From contig JADGBC010000019.1 in NCBI GenBank assembly GCA_015231705.1, positions 1-32,856 on the forward strand: a stretch of DNA of 32,856 nucleotides, read 5' to 3'. Both the position numbers and the translations under genes were made by a program. Under the pieces are notes generated by a model that saw only the letters and a program-made list of their open reading frames with translations, searched no databases and was not told where the DNA came from. Below, piece after piece: positions 1 to 7,722 of the stretch (positions are counted from its first letter, which is position 1; each line of letters opens with the position of its first letter). This DNA comes from Desulfamplus sp. (GTDB lineage: Bacteria > Desulfobacterota > Desulfobacteria > Desulfobacterales > Desulfobacteraceae).

Positions 1-529
1 CAATTTCAGTAAAATCTTTATTAAAGATATTTCGTGCATAATTCAGGTCTGGATTTAATTCATCACGGAGCATATTTTCAAAAATCCCTTCCACAGCCTT
101 GACAGGATCAATATATATATAAAAAGATAATATACCAAGGCTCTCTCCGGTTAGCAGAGGATTGTAACCGCTGTTTGAGATACGATCATTGAATGAAACG
201 CCTTCCGGAGAAGTGTAGCTGTAATACTGACGATTTATCATATCACTGTTATGGACAGATGCGGATTCTGAAAGAGTTCCATTCCATGCCAGGGGGGGCA
301 GGCCATTTTCCAGTTCAAGGATCCACTCATCCTGCCCAAGTGCCAGTCTGGCACGCTCATAATTAATACCATAGGCTTCAATTATTTTTGCCGGTCTCGA
401 CCTTGCTTCGTTGATGAGTTTCCACAGATAGGTTCCTGCCTCTGAATCATTAAATGCAGCAACTTCAAAAGCAAAGCAGCAGATAATAAGTTGAATGGTC
501 AATATATATTTGGTAAATTTTATTTTCAT
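1..529 (-). CDS. Secreted CAP/SCP-domain protein (C-terminus cut by window edge)
   Basis: Translated from the ATG at 529 this gives 176 residues that run off the left edge, so the C-terminus is missing. Residues 1-26 look like a signal peptide: a Lys-rich start, then a hydrophobic run ending near EVAA. The body matches the CAP/SCP (CRISP, Antigen 5, PR-1; PF00188) pattern: LINEARSRPAKIIEAYG near the start, LPPLAWNGTLSESASVHNSDM in the middle, then YYSYTSPEG, a DRISNSGY segment and GESLG. Bacterial CAP proteins are usually exported and often bind lipids or act outside the cell; the substrate here is unknown. It lies 348 bp downstream of the TonB receptor gene on the same strand, so it may have its own promoter. 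Family call is fairly firm; specific role unknown. Confidence 0.75.
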   Translation of the reverse strand, partial: MKIKFTKYILTIQLIICCFAFEVAAFNDSEAGTYLWKLINEARSRPAKIIEAYGINYERARLALGQDEWILELENGLPPLAWNGTLSESASVHNSDMINRQYYSYTSPEGVSFNDRISNSGYNPLLTGESLGILSFYIYIDPVKAVEGIFENMLRDELNPDLNYARNIFNKDFTEI

Positions 530-721
530 AAATACTCCATTTAATGCGTATCTTTATGGTGTTCTTATTGTGATGGGTAGCATTTTTCTCAAACTATTCC
601 CTGATTTTTCATGCAACATGCATGGACTTATGTGTACCACCTGAAGTCGTGAAAATAAAATTTGATTTTCACTATTACAGTCGGGCGTAAATCTTATTAC
701 ACTTATTGGAGCCGATTCTTC

Positions 722-739
722 AATATTCATATGAATATT
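722..739. promoter_or_regulatory. 18-bp perfect AT-rich palindrome upstream of the CAP gene
   Basis: AATATTCATATGAATATT is its own reverse complement and lies about 190 bp upstream of the CAP gene start. It sits in a wider imperfect dyad with GCCGA at 711-715 and CGGC at 740-743. It could be a repressor or activator site. It does not match a Fur or CRP consensus that I can recognise. The rest of the 348-bp gap (530-877) holds no convincing gene. Confidence 0.35.
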
Positions 740-760
740 CGGCACAAAAAAGCAACAGAG

Positions 761-795
761 AACTTATGCCGAGCTTTACTAGGATATCATAAGTT
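761..795 (-). terminator. Weak hairpin downstream of the TonB receptor gene
   Basis: AACTTATG (761-768) pairs with CATAAGTT (788-795) across a 19-nt loop, about 85 bp past the receptor stop codon. Read on the minus strand, a T-rich run follows about 10 nt after the stem. The long loop and the gap before the T-run make this a weak terminator candidate. Confidence 0.25.
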
Positions 796-877
796 TGCTA
801 CAATTACTGCTGAGTTTTAGATTTCAAAGCAATTGAATGTTTTATAAGCAATAATCAGGCCATACTTTAAAGTAGGC

Positions 878-3163
878 TCAAAAAGAGAACCGGATTGAGG
901 CGTAGCCTGTCAAAGGATTTCCGTTGACAGGTCCATAAAAACCTGGATAGGTAAAGTCTCCATCCAGGATATTTTTACAACCTACTGAAAAAATAATATT
1001 ATCATAAGGTATGTTTTTTATACTAATCTGGCTGTTAAGCAGCAAAGGATTATCATATTCTCCAGTGATTGTGTTTTCTCTATAAGAGTAGTTAATGGGA
1101 GTTGTCCAGGAAGCTGTTAGAGCAAAATCCACTTTCGGAAGTATATGCCATGTAAGACCAGAAGCTGCCATGAAATCCGCACCAGGGTCATATGTCTCTG
1201 ACCAGGTGTCATAGGTGTCAACTCGAGTGCCATCCGGTCTGAAGAAAGTATTACTGATTACACTGAAATGGTATTCATCTTCTGAATAAAAAATTTTTGA
1301 AACCGAAAAATATCCCTCCAGTTTATCAATGATTTTTTTCTTGAAATATATCTCCATGCCTGAAAAATCTTGATCAGAGGGGGCAGAAGCACCAGCAAAA
1401 GGGTCTGTTTTCACATTATTTGAAAGTCGGCTTAGATATGTGGTAACAGACAATTGATCTCCCTGACCGGAATTCCATTCTGCCTGGAGGTTGAGTGTTG
1501 CAACTTCATCCCTTGTTAGAAGCTCTTTACCTGTCCACTGCTGGGAATAGGGCGTTCTGTATCCTGTTCCAAATGCTGTTTTAACTCTCCATCCATCACT
1601 GAGTGGAATGTTGATACCTATAGTGTAACTTGGTGCATACTCTTCATATATGGAGTTGTCATCAAACCTGAAACCTGCCCAGAACTCTCCCCAGGTAAAG
1701 GGGTGACGATACTGGGAAAAAAAAGATTTAAGGCTGTTTTTGTAATTCATCTGCTGGATCGGCTGTTTGAAGAATTTGTATTCTGCAACCAGAAGTTCAG
1801 GTATGAAACCTCCATCTACAAGAGCTCCTTCCACATGGTTCTCTCTGTATGAAATACCGGCTGTCAATAGACCTCTTGTAAGTAAACGACGATCCCACAG
1901 TAACTCTCCGTAAAATACATTCAAATCTTCCTGTATGGAATTACCAGCATCCATCTGTTCATAAGAGACATCTTGATAATATGTTGTCATATTCCAGTGA
2001 GAACCACCCCATACTTTTGAGTAGTTTGCCTTGATAAAACTTGCCGGAACCTTTTTTTCACTTGGCCATGCAAATTCAGTGGCACTATCCAGAGTCTGAG
2101 TATAGGATTTATTAAAATCGGAAATTCTTCCAGAAACAGAAAAAGAGTCGCTTAGATTGAAATTGGCAGTCATTTCACGATAATCGGAGTTATCAATCAT
2201 GTCATTGCCTACTATCCAGTTCTGATCTTTTTCGGAAAATATAACATCCAGAAGAGAGCCATTGTCATACCGGTTTTGTGCACCATAAACTGAAAGGTAA
2301 GCATCCCAGTTTTTGCCCCTTAAGCCTGTGTCAGCAAAACCCTTTAGAGTATTGCCGGAGCCTCCTGATGCTTCTGCCCTGCCTCCGGAAGTATAATTTT
2401 TTTGTGTGGAAGCTTTGTCTGCTGTTCTATTTGTTGTGCTATCTTTTTTTGAAGCATCTTTTTCATTTAAGGCTCTTTTGGTAATCTCTTTTAGTGCAAC
2501 GTCTTTTCCTGTAAACGGAACGATATTGACAATTCCTGCAAAGGCATCAGCCCCCCAGAGAACGGAGCCGGGGCCTCTGATAATCTCAATACGTTTGACG
2601 CTGTTAAGAGAAAGCTCATGATCTAATGGATAATAACTTCTGGGCCCTCCGGTTGGAACCGGTACTCCGTCATAGAGTATAAGAATACCATTTGAGATTC
2701 CCCTGACATAAGGAAGGGATCCCATGCCTTGATCTGAAATATAAAATCCAGGCTGTGCGGAAAGTACTTCTGCAAGAGTTTTATAACCATAGTTCAAAAT
2801 GTCATTGTGATCAATAACTCTGACCACTGCAGGTGCTGTGGAAGGGGATTCAGGTGTTCTAGAAGCGACTGTAACTATTTCAAGTTCTTCTCCCACAAAC
2901 ATAAGCATAGTATCATCAATATCAGAAAAGGAGGCACTGGCAGAGAGATGTAATGGTATCATGATAAAATAGACAATCACATAGAACAAAAACCGCTTTG
3001 CTGCAATTGTTCCTTGATTAAAATCTCTAAACAGGAACAGCAACATAAAAGTCTTAACTGCAATTCGTGCAGTATGAAAGTTTTTAAGCAGTGAGATAGT
3101 CAACTTATTTTTTGGGCTATTTATTTTATTTCCTGTTCGGATGCCTGTGGATCTTTTTTTCAT
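878..3163 (-). CDS. TonB-dependent outer-membrane receptor
   Basis: About 761 residues. It would import a scarce ligand (siderophore, cobalamin, metal complex or similar) across the outer membrane using TonB energy; the ligand cannot be read from sequence. A plug domain follows the export signal: EELEIVTVASRTPES resembles a TonB-box region, then LAEVLSAQPGFYIS, YVRGISNGILILYDGVPV and IEIIRGPGSVLWGADAFAGIVNIV. The remainder is beta-barrel-like and ends in YASIRFSF, a terminal aromatic typical of outer-membrane barrels. The ATG at 3163 has AAGGG about 8 nt upstream and is preferred over an in-frame TTG two codons earlier. The hydrophobic export segment only begins near residue 58, so an internal Met may be the real start. 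A Lys/Thr/Ser-rich insert (about residues 228-265) follows the plug. It lies 80 bp downstream of the response regulator on the same strand. Confidence 0.9.
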   Translation of the reverse strand: MKKRSTGIRTGNKINSPKNKLTISLLKNFHTARIAVKTFMLLFLFRDFNQGTIAAKRFLFYVIVYFIMIPLHLSASASFSDIDDTMLMFVGEELEIVTVASRTPESPSTAPAVVRVIDHNDILNYGYKTLAEVLSAQPGFYISDQGMGSLPYVRGISNGILILYDGVPVPTGGPRSYYPLDHELSLNSVKRIEIIRGPGSVLWGADAFAGIVNIVPFTGKDVALKEITKRALNEKDASKKDSTTNRTADKASTQKNYTSGGRAEASGGSGNTLKGFADTGLRGKNWDAYLSVYGAQNRYDNGSLLDVIFSEKDQNWIVGNDMIDNSDYREMTANFNLSDSFSVSGRISDFNKSYTQTLDSATEFAWPSEKKVPASFIKANYSKVWGGSHWNMTTYYQDVSYEQMDAGNSIQEDLNVFYGELLWDRRLLTRGLLTAGISYRENHVEGALVDGGFIPELLVAEYKFFKQPIQQMNYKNSLKSFFSQYRHPFTWGEFWAGFRFDDNSIYEEYAPSYTIGINIPLSDGWRVKTAFGTGYRTPYSQQWTGKELLTRDEVATLNLQAEWNSGQGDQLSVTTYLSRLSNNVKTDPFAGASAPSDQDFSGMEIYFKKKIIDKLEGYFSVSKIFYSEDEYHFSVISNTFFRPDGTRVDTYDTWSETYDPGADFMAASGLTWHILPKVDFALTASWTTPINYSYRENTITGEYDNPLLLNSQISIKNIPYDNIIFSVGCKNILDGDFTYPGFYGPVNGNPLTGYASIRFSF

Positions 3164-3243
3164 AATCAACCCTTTTTCATATGAAAGTAACAGGAAGGTA
3201 TTTTATATAGGTGACCATACGGTATATGAGCAACAATTTTATA

Positions 3244-4605
3244 CTATACCTCTTCAAGCAGTTTGAGCAAAGTCCTGAATCTTGCCCTGGAGAGTCCTAG
3301 AAGTCTGGCCGCACTGCTCTGGTTTGAAGCTGTCATATCCAGAGCTTGTTGTACAATGTTTTTTTGGATTTCGTCATAATCAATCCCAGTAGGTGGAATT
3401 TGAAAGAGATTCTCCTGAACTTCATGTTTCTCTGAGGAACCGATGGCTATAAATTTTAAATCATCTGTTGTAATTGGCAGGGTGCCCGCTTTCAGAATCA
3501 TAACCCGTTCGATGGCATTTGCAAGCTCTCTTACATTGCCTGGCCACGAATATTCATTTAGCTTTCTTGCAGCACCTTTTGTGATACTTTCTCCAGTCAA
3601 ATTACGGGTATCTGCAAATTTTTCAACAAACAGACGGGTCAAAGGTGCAATATCCTCCTTCCGCTCTCTTAGAGGAGGTACATGTATTGGGAAAACAGCA
3701 AGCCGATAGTATAGATCCTGCCGGAACTTTTTTTCTGCTGCCATGCGGCTTAAATCCTGGTTTGTGGCACATATGATTCTAGTGTTGACCGGAATTTCAT
3801 TATTGCCTCCTACACGTTGGAACTTACGTTCTTGTATGGCTCTTAAAAGTTTGGCCTGAGAATTGAAAGGCAATTCTCCTACCTCATCAAGAAAAAGAGT
3901 CCCTCCATCGGCATATTCAAATTTACCCTCTTTTCTGCTGTTGGCACCTGTGAAAGATCCTTTTTCGTGACCAAACAGTTCCGCCTCCACAAGAGTCTCT
4001 GTGATGGCTGCACAGTTCACCGCCACAAATCGCTCAGCTCCACGGGAACTTGAGTTGTGTATGAGTTTGGCAATTACCTCTTTACCTGTTCCTGACTCTC
4101 CTGTAATTAAAACAGTAGCATCGCTTTGTGCAACCTGAATAGCCATGGTTTCAACCTCTTTCATGGCTGAAGATACGAAAAGGAATTTTTCATCAGTTCC
4201 ATTTTTAATAGTCTGTTTGAGCCTGACATTTTCATGGAGTATCTTACCCATGCCCAAAGCACGCTCTACAGCCACCTGAACATCGTTCTCATCAAATGGC
4301 TTCACAAGATAGTCGGCAGCTCCCAGATGCAGGGCTTCAACCACTGATTCTGTGGATGCAAATGCAGTAATGAATACCAGTGGACACGCTATGTGATTTT
4401 CTTTTATTTTTTTGAGAAGCCCTTTGCCATCAAGTCTGTCCATGCGGATATCGGAAATGACAAGGTCAAAAAAGCCGTTCTGAAGCTTTTCAAAGGCCTC
4501 CTGACCATCTGCAGCCTCTTCAATTGCATGCCCTTGAGATGAAAGCATGATTTTTAGTATTAAACGGATACGCTCTTCATCATCCACAATAAGTATGTTA
4601 GCCAT
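3244..4605 (-). CDS. Sigma54-dependent NtrC-family response regulator
   Basis: 453 residues with the full three-domain layout. The receiver domain has acidic D8/D9, phospho-acceptor D52, T80 and K102. The AAA+ domain has Walker A GESGTGKE at 169-176, the sigma54-contact loop as GSFTGA at 216-221 (usual GAFTGA, Ala to Ser) and Walker B FLDE near 238-241. The C-terminal Fis-type helix-turn-helix contains [21 protein letters not shown]. It would activate sigma54 promoters after phosphorylation. The partner is almost certainly the kinase encoded just upstream, 113 bp away on the same strand. Target genes are not evident; I found no clear -24/-12 promoter before the neighbouring TonB receptor or CAP genes. 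Confidence 0.95.
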   Translation of the reverse strand: MANILIVDDEERIRLILKIMLSSQGHAIEEAADGQEAFEKLQNGFFDLVISDIRMDRLDGKGLLKKIKENHIACPLVFITAFASTESVVEALHLGAADYLVKPFDENDVQVAVERALGMGKILHENVRLKQTIKNGTDEKFLFVSSAMKEVETMAIQVAQSDATVLITGESGTGKEVIAKLIHNSSSRGAERFVAVNCAAITETLVEAELFGHEKGSFTGANSRKEGKFEYADGGTLFLDEVGELPFNSQAKLLRAIQERKFQRVGGNNEIPVNTRIICATNQDLSRMAAEKKFRQDLYYRLAVFPIHVPPLRERKEDIAPLTRLFVEKFADTRNLTGESITKGAARKLNEYSWPGNVRELANAIERVMILKAGTLPITTDDLKFIAIGSSEKHEVQENLFQIPPTGIDYDEIQKNIVQQALDMTASNQSSAARLLGLSRARFRTLLKLLEEV

Positions 4606-4718
4606 ATTTAAGCATCTCTCCGTGTTTTAAAGTGTAAACCGGCAAATGAAATATGCTGGTTGTAATAATAATTACTGTATGGACTAATTCTCTTCAGTGC
4701 CTGAATCAAGCCAAAAAA

Positions 4719-6413
4719 TTATTTTAAAAAAAATGAAGGTACCACATGGGCCATAATTTTTATCTCAAAAGAAGCACCGCCAGATGGTCTGTTTCTGACC
4801 ACTACTGTTCCGTTATGAACAGCTACAATATCTCTGACAATGGCAAGGCCAAGACCGGTACCTTTCGCCCTTGTAGTAAAGAACGGATTAAAGATCTCAT
4901 CCATAATTGACTTGTCAATACCCTTACCCCTATCTTTTATTTCAATAATATATGCGGCCCCCTGTAGCCTGCCATTAACCTCGATATCAGCGTCATATTC
5001 TATTGAATTTTCTCTCTTATCTTCATCCATTTTATTTTTTTTGTCACTGTTTTTTAAATTACTATCCGAATGCGTATTTATTGGAACCGAATGTTCCACT
5101 GCATTCTTCATAATATTGAGAATTGCACGCTCCATAAGTACTCCGTCGCAATCTACAGGAACATCTTCAATATTAACGGATAGTTTAATCTTTTTATCTG
5201 GAACTGTAAACCTGAACTTTTCTGTAATTTCACCAAGAAAATATGACATTGAGACCTGCGAGAAGACTGGAGTTTTTGGTTTTGCAAACAACAAAAATTC
5301 ATCTACAAGTCGATTAAGACGTTGAATCTCTTCATCTACATATAAAAGCATGGTTTCTTTGATCTCTGTGGCAAGCCCCTTTTTTTTAAAAATATCCATG
5401 CTCCCCTTAATAATTGAAATTGGATTTTTAAGTTCATGGGCTACCATTGTAGAGAATTTACCAATTTCCGCCAAACTTTTCTGTTTTGCCATCTCCATGT
5501 GTACCTTTTCTGTTTCACGCTGATGGGCTTTTACTGAGTTGAGCATCTCATTAAATACTCTGGCTAAAGTCTTTGTCTCCCGAAGATCTCCTCCTGATGC
5601 CCTGACATCAAGATCACCCTGAGAGACTCTTCTTGATACTGCTACAAGATCAATAAGTGGGGATGTTATAGATCTGGAAAAAAACCAGTACCATGCCACT
5701 GAAACAAATGAGAGTACAAGTGCTATAGCCATGAACAATACAGTCATCTCTTTGGTTAGAGTTTTCAAACCAGATGGTGTATAATATAGCTCTATATATC
5801 CAATTGTATCTCTATTTGTGTTAACACCATACATTACCATATCACCGGTGTCAGGCTGTATCTGGAAAATTTGAGTAGTAATTTTTATTGTAGAATCCAG
5901 AAGGTGCTGCGAATCTATCAATTTGTCGGAGTCAATTAGCTTTTTGGAATCTGATGATTTATCAGTAGCATTATGAATTTTATTGAACTCTGATGATTTA
6001 TAAGCATCCAATGGTTTCCTGGAATCATATAAGATGGATGAGTTGTACAGTTTTTCAGAATCTCTTTGAGAGCTTTGTCTCTCTTCTCTGTCTGTTTCGG
6101 TTATTATCCCACCCTCTCGGTCTTTGATCACAACTTTTACTATATCGTTCTGTTGCAGCATGTTGGTTGTAAGGTTTTGTAGCATCTCACTATTTTTAAG
6201 CAAAACGCCAAGTTCTGCATTACTTGCAAGGTATTCAGACAGAACAATAAAATTGTCATGAAACCTTTGGGTTACAAATTTATGGGTGAGCCAGATACCC
6301 ATACATCCCATAGTGATGGCAGTTCCCATAATAAAAATAACTGCAATGAATGATAGTCTAGTCTCGATTGAGTCGAATTTGATGAGGTCAAGTATAACGG
6401 TACGAATTTTCAT
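4719..6413 (-). CDS. Membrane sensor histidine kinase (HAMP-HisKA-HATPase)
   Basis: 564 residues. Transmembrane helices lie near 20-42 and 223-246, bounding a periplasmic domain of about 180 residues. A HAMP linker follows (about 247-298), then HisKA with phospho-acceptor H326 in MVAHELKNPISII. The HATPase has the N box (NIMKNAVEHS), G1 (DRGKGID), F box (FNPFFTT) and G2 (GTGLGLAI). It should phosphorylate the NtrC-type regulator encoded downstream. Oddities: the periplasmic domain carries a low-complexity stretch (about 118-175) with repeated DS-x-KL(I/L)DS motifs, and an Asn/Asp/Lys-rich insert follows the N box. The upstream gene encodes a periplasmic binding protein, which may be its co-sensor (inference). 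Confidence 0.94.
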   Translation of the reverse strand: MKIRTVILDLIKFDSIETRLSFIAVIFIMGTAITMGCMGIWLTHKFVTQRFHDNFIVLSEYLASNAELGVLLKNSEMLQNLTTNMLQQNDIVKVVIKDREGGIITETDREERQSSQRDSEKLYNSSILYDSRKPLDAYKSSEFNKIHNATDKSSDSKKLIDSDKLIDSQHLLDSTIKITTQIFQIQPDTGDMVMYGVNTNRDTIGYIELYYTPSGLKTLTKEMTVLFMAIALVLSFVSVAWYWFFSRSITSPLIDLVAVSRRVSQGDLDVRASGGDLRETKTLARVFNEMLNSVKAHQRETEKVHMEMAKQKSLAEIGKFSTMVAHELKNPISIIKGSMDIFKKKGLATEIKETMLLYVDEEIQRLNRLVDEFLLFAKPKTPVFSQVSMSYFLGEITEKFRFTVPDKKIKLSVNIEDVPVDCDGVLMERAILNIMKNAVEHSVPINTHSDSNLKNSDKKNKMDEDKRENSIEYDADIEVNGRLQGAAYIIEIKDRGKGIDKSIMDEIFNPFFTTRAKGTGLGLAIVRDIVAVHNGTVVVRNRPSGGASFEIKIMAHVVPSFFLK

Positions 6414-6474
6414 ATATTACTCCAGAAAACTACCTGTCTTGAAGGGTAGTTTGGACAATTATGAAGTAAAATTA

Positions 6475-7722
6475 TCATGGCACCACCTTAAGTTCCGGTG
6501 GCAGAGAAGTTCCAAGTTCAAGATTAATCAGATCCACAACGGATCTGTTTAAAGTCATGTGATAGGCAGGAGTTGATGACTCGCATAAATCATCTCTTGA
6601 AAGTGTCATTATTTTTTGTGCCATCTGCATTCCTATTATCCTGTAATCCAGAATAAAACTCAATGCAGCACCTGATTTATGAAAAAAACTGTTATATCCT
6701 ATGACCGGAATTCTTCTGGCAATTGATTGCTTGATGATATGGCTGATAATTGTAGGAGATGTTACGGTTTTATCTGGTATAAAGAGAAGTGCGTCCACAT
6801 CTGAATTCTCATTCTGATGTAGGCGGTTCACGTCGTGCTGTTCTTTTATGTAGATGGGTACAGAGTTTATTTCATTAAATAGACCTTGATTTTTTGCATT
6901 TTGAAACCACTCGCTGTTATTATCCGGGTCAAAGAGTATCCCCATTTTTTTGACAGAGGGAAATACCTTTTTTATTTTTGCAATAGTCTCTTCTGAAAAC
7001 AGATTAAGAGATATTCCACACAATGAAACTCCCCTGGGAATTATAGTTTCAGGGTTTAGTACCATGGCATAGAGAATCTTTCTGGTATTGGCATGGGGAA
7101 TAATTTTGATGTTGAGTCTGGTATCAGCAGCCTGTAACATAGAGTTGTTTATTCGGGTATCGTTATTGATCTGCTTTGTAGGCACTACTACAGTATGAAA
7201 TATGTTCTCTTTGTGCTGAGGCGGCAGGGCCTCCCCTGGCTGAGGTCTGTTATCTTCATTCTGAGGGGGGGAAGTTTCGTTTTGAGGGATAGTATCTTGA
7301 GTTAGTTTATTATTTTCTACAAGGTATGATAATGCCGACGGACCAACTGCAACTACAAATGAATAGTTGTCAATCTGAGTGCCTTTATAGAGAGGGTCAT
7401 GGCTGAAAGGGCTGTTGTTCTTATCGATGAAAATACGGACAACCGGCTGATCCAGAGCAGATTCAAGTCCTTCTACCATTTCGATAAAAGGTTTGATCTC
7501 TCTGGATATGAGAATGGCAACAGGAAGGGTATCAGCCTGAACCTTTGTTGAAAATCCAGGCATAGCCATGATTGCCATCAGTATCACCGCTGATACCAAC
7601 AATAATATAAGCAGCTTTATTGCAATTACTGTTGGATTGAAATTTCTTCTGACTGGTGAAATAATCGACGGTGATGATGGCGTACAAATCCAATGCGATA
7701 ATTTAGTTATCCTTCTTTTCAA
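6475..7722 (-). CDS. Periplasmic binding protein, PF04392-like, without transporter partners
   Basis: About 415 residues resembling the ABC_sub_bind (PF04392) type I periplasmic-binding fold: VVAVGPSALSYL, MVLNPETIIPRG, VFPSVKKMGILFDPDNNSEW, DALLFIPDKTV and RIPVIGYNSFFHKSGAALSF. A hydrophobic segment at about 33-63 is a signal peptide or anchor. No permease or ATPase gene is nearby, so a sensing role with the adjacent kinase is plausible. The start is uncertain: the frame opens with TTG at 7722, overlapping the gspD end by 20 nt, and there is no ATG before the hydrophobic segment. A Pro/Gln-rich insert with PPQ(N/H) repeats lies near residues 142-165. Family call moderate; ligand unknown. Confidence 0.75.
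   Translation of the reverse strand: MKRRITKLSHWICTPSSPSIISPVRRNFNPTVIAIKLLILLLVSAVILMAIMAMPGFSTKVQADTLPVAILISREIKPFIEMVEGLESALDQPVVRIFIDKNNSPFSHDPLYKGTQIDNYSFVVAVGPSALSYLVENNKLTQDTIPQNETSPPQNEDNRPQPGEALPPQHKENIFHTVVVPTKQINNDTRINNSMLQAADTRLNIKIIPHANTRKILYAMVLNPETIIPRGVSLCGISLNLFSEETIAKIKKVFPSVKKMGILFDPDNNSEWFQNAKNQGLFNEINSVPIYIKEQHDVNRLHQNENSDVDALLFIPDKTVTSPTIISHIIKQSIARRIPVIGYNSFFHKSGAALSFILDYRIIGMQMAQKIMTLSRDDLCESSTPAYHMTLNRSVVDLINLELGTSLPPELKVVP

Noticed and set aside
554-745. 63-residue minus-strand open frame upstream of the CAP gene
   Set aside because: No family resemblance, no signal or clear ribosome-binding site, and it overlaps the AT palindrome; treated as intergenic.
4840-5325. 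161-residue open frame antisense to the sensor kinase
   Set aside because: Lies opposite conserved kinase motifs; composition (Ser/Leu/Ile-rich) is what the reverse frame of this gene would give.
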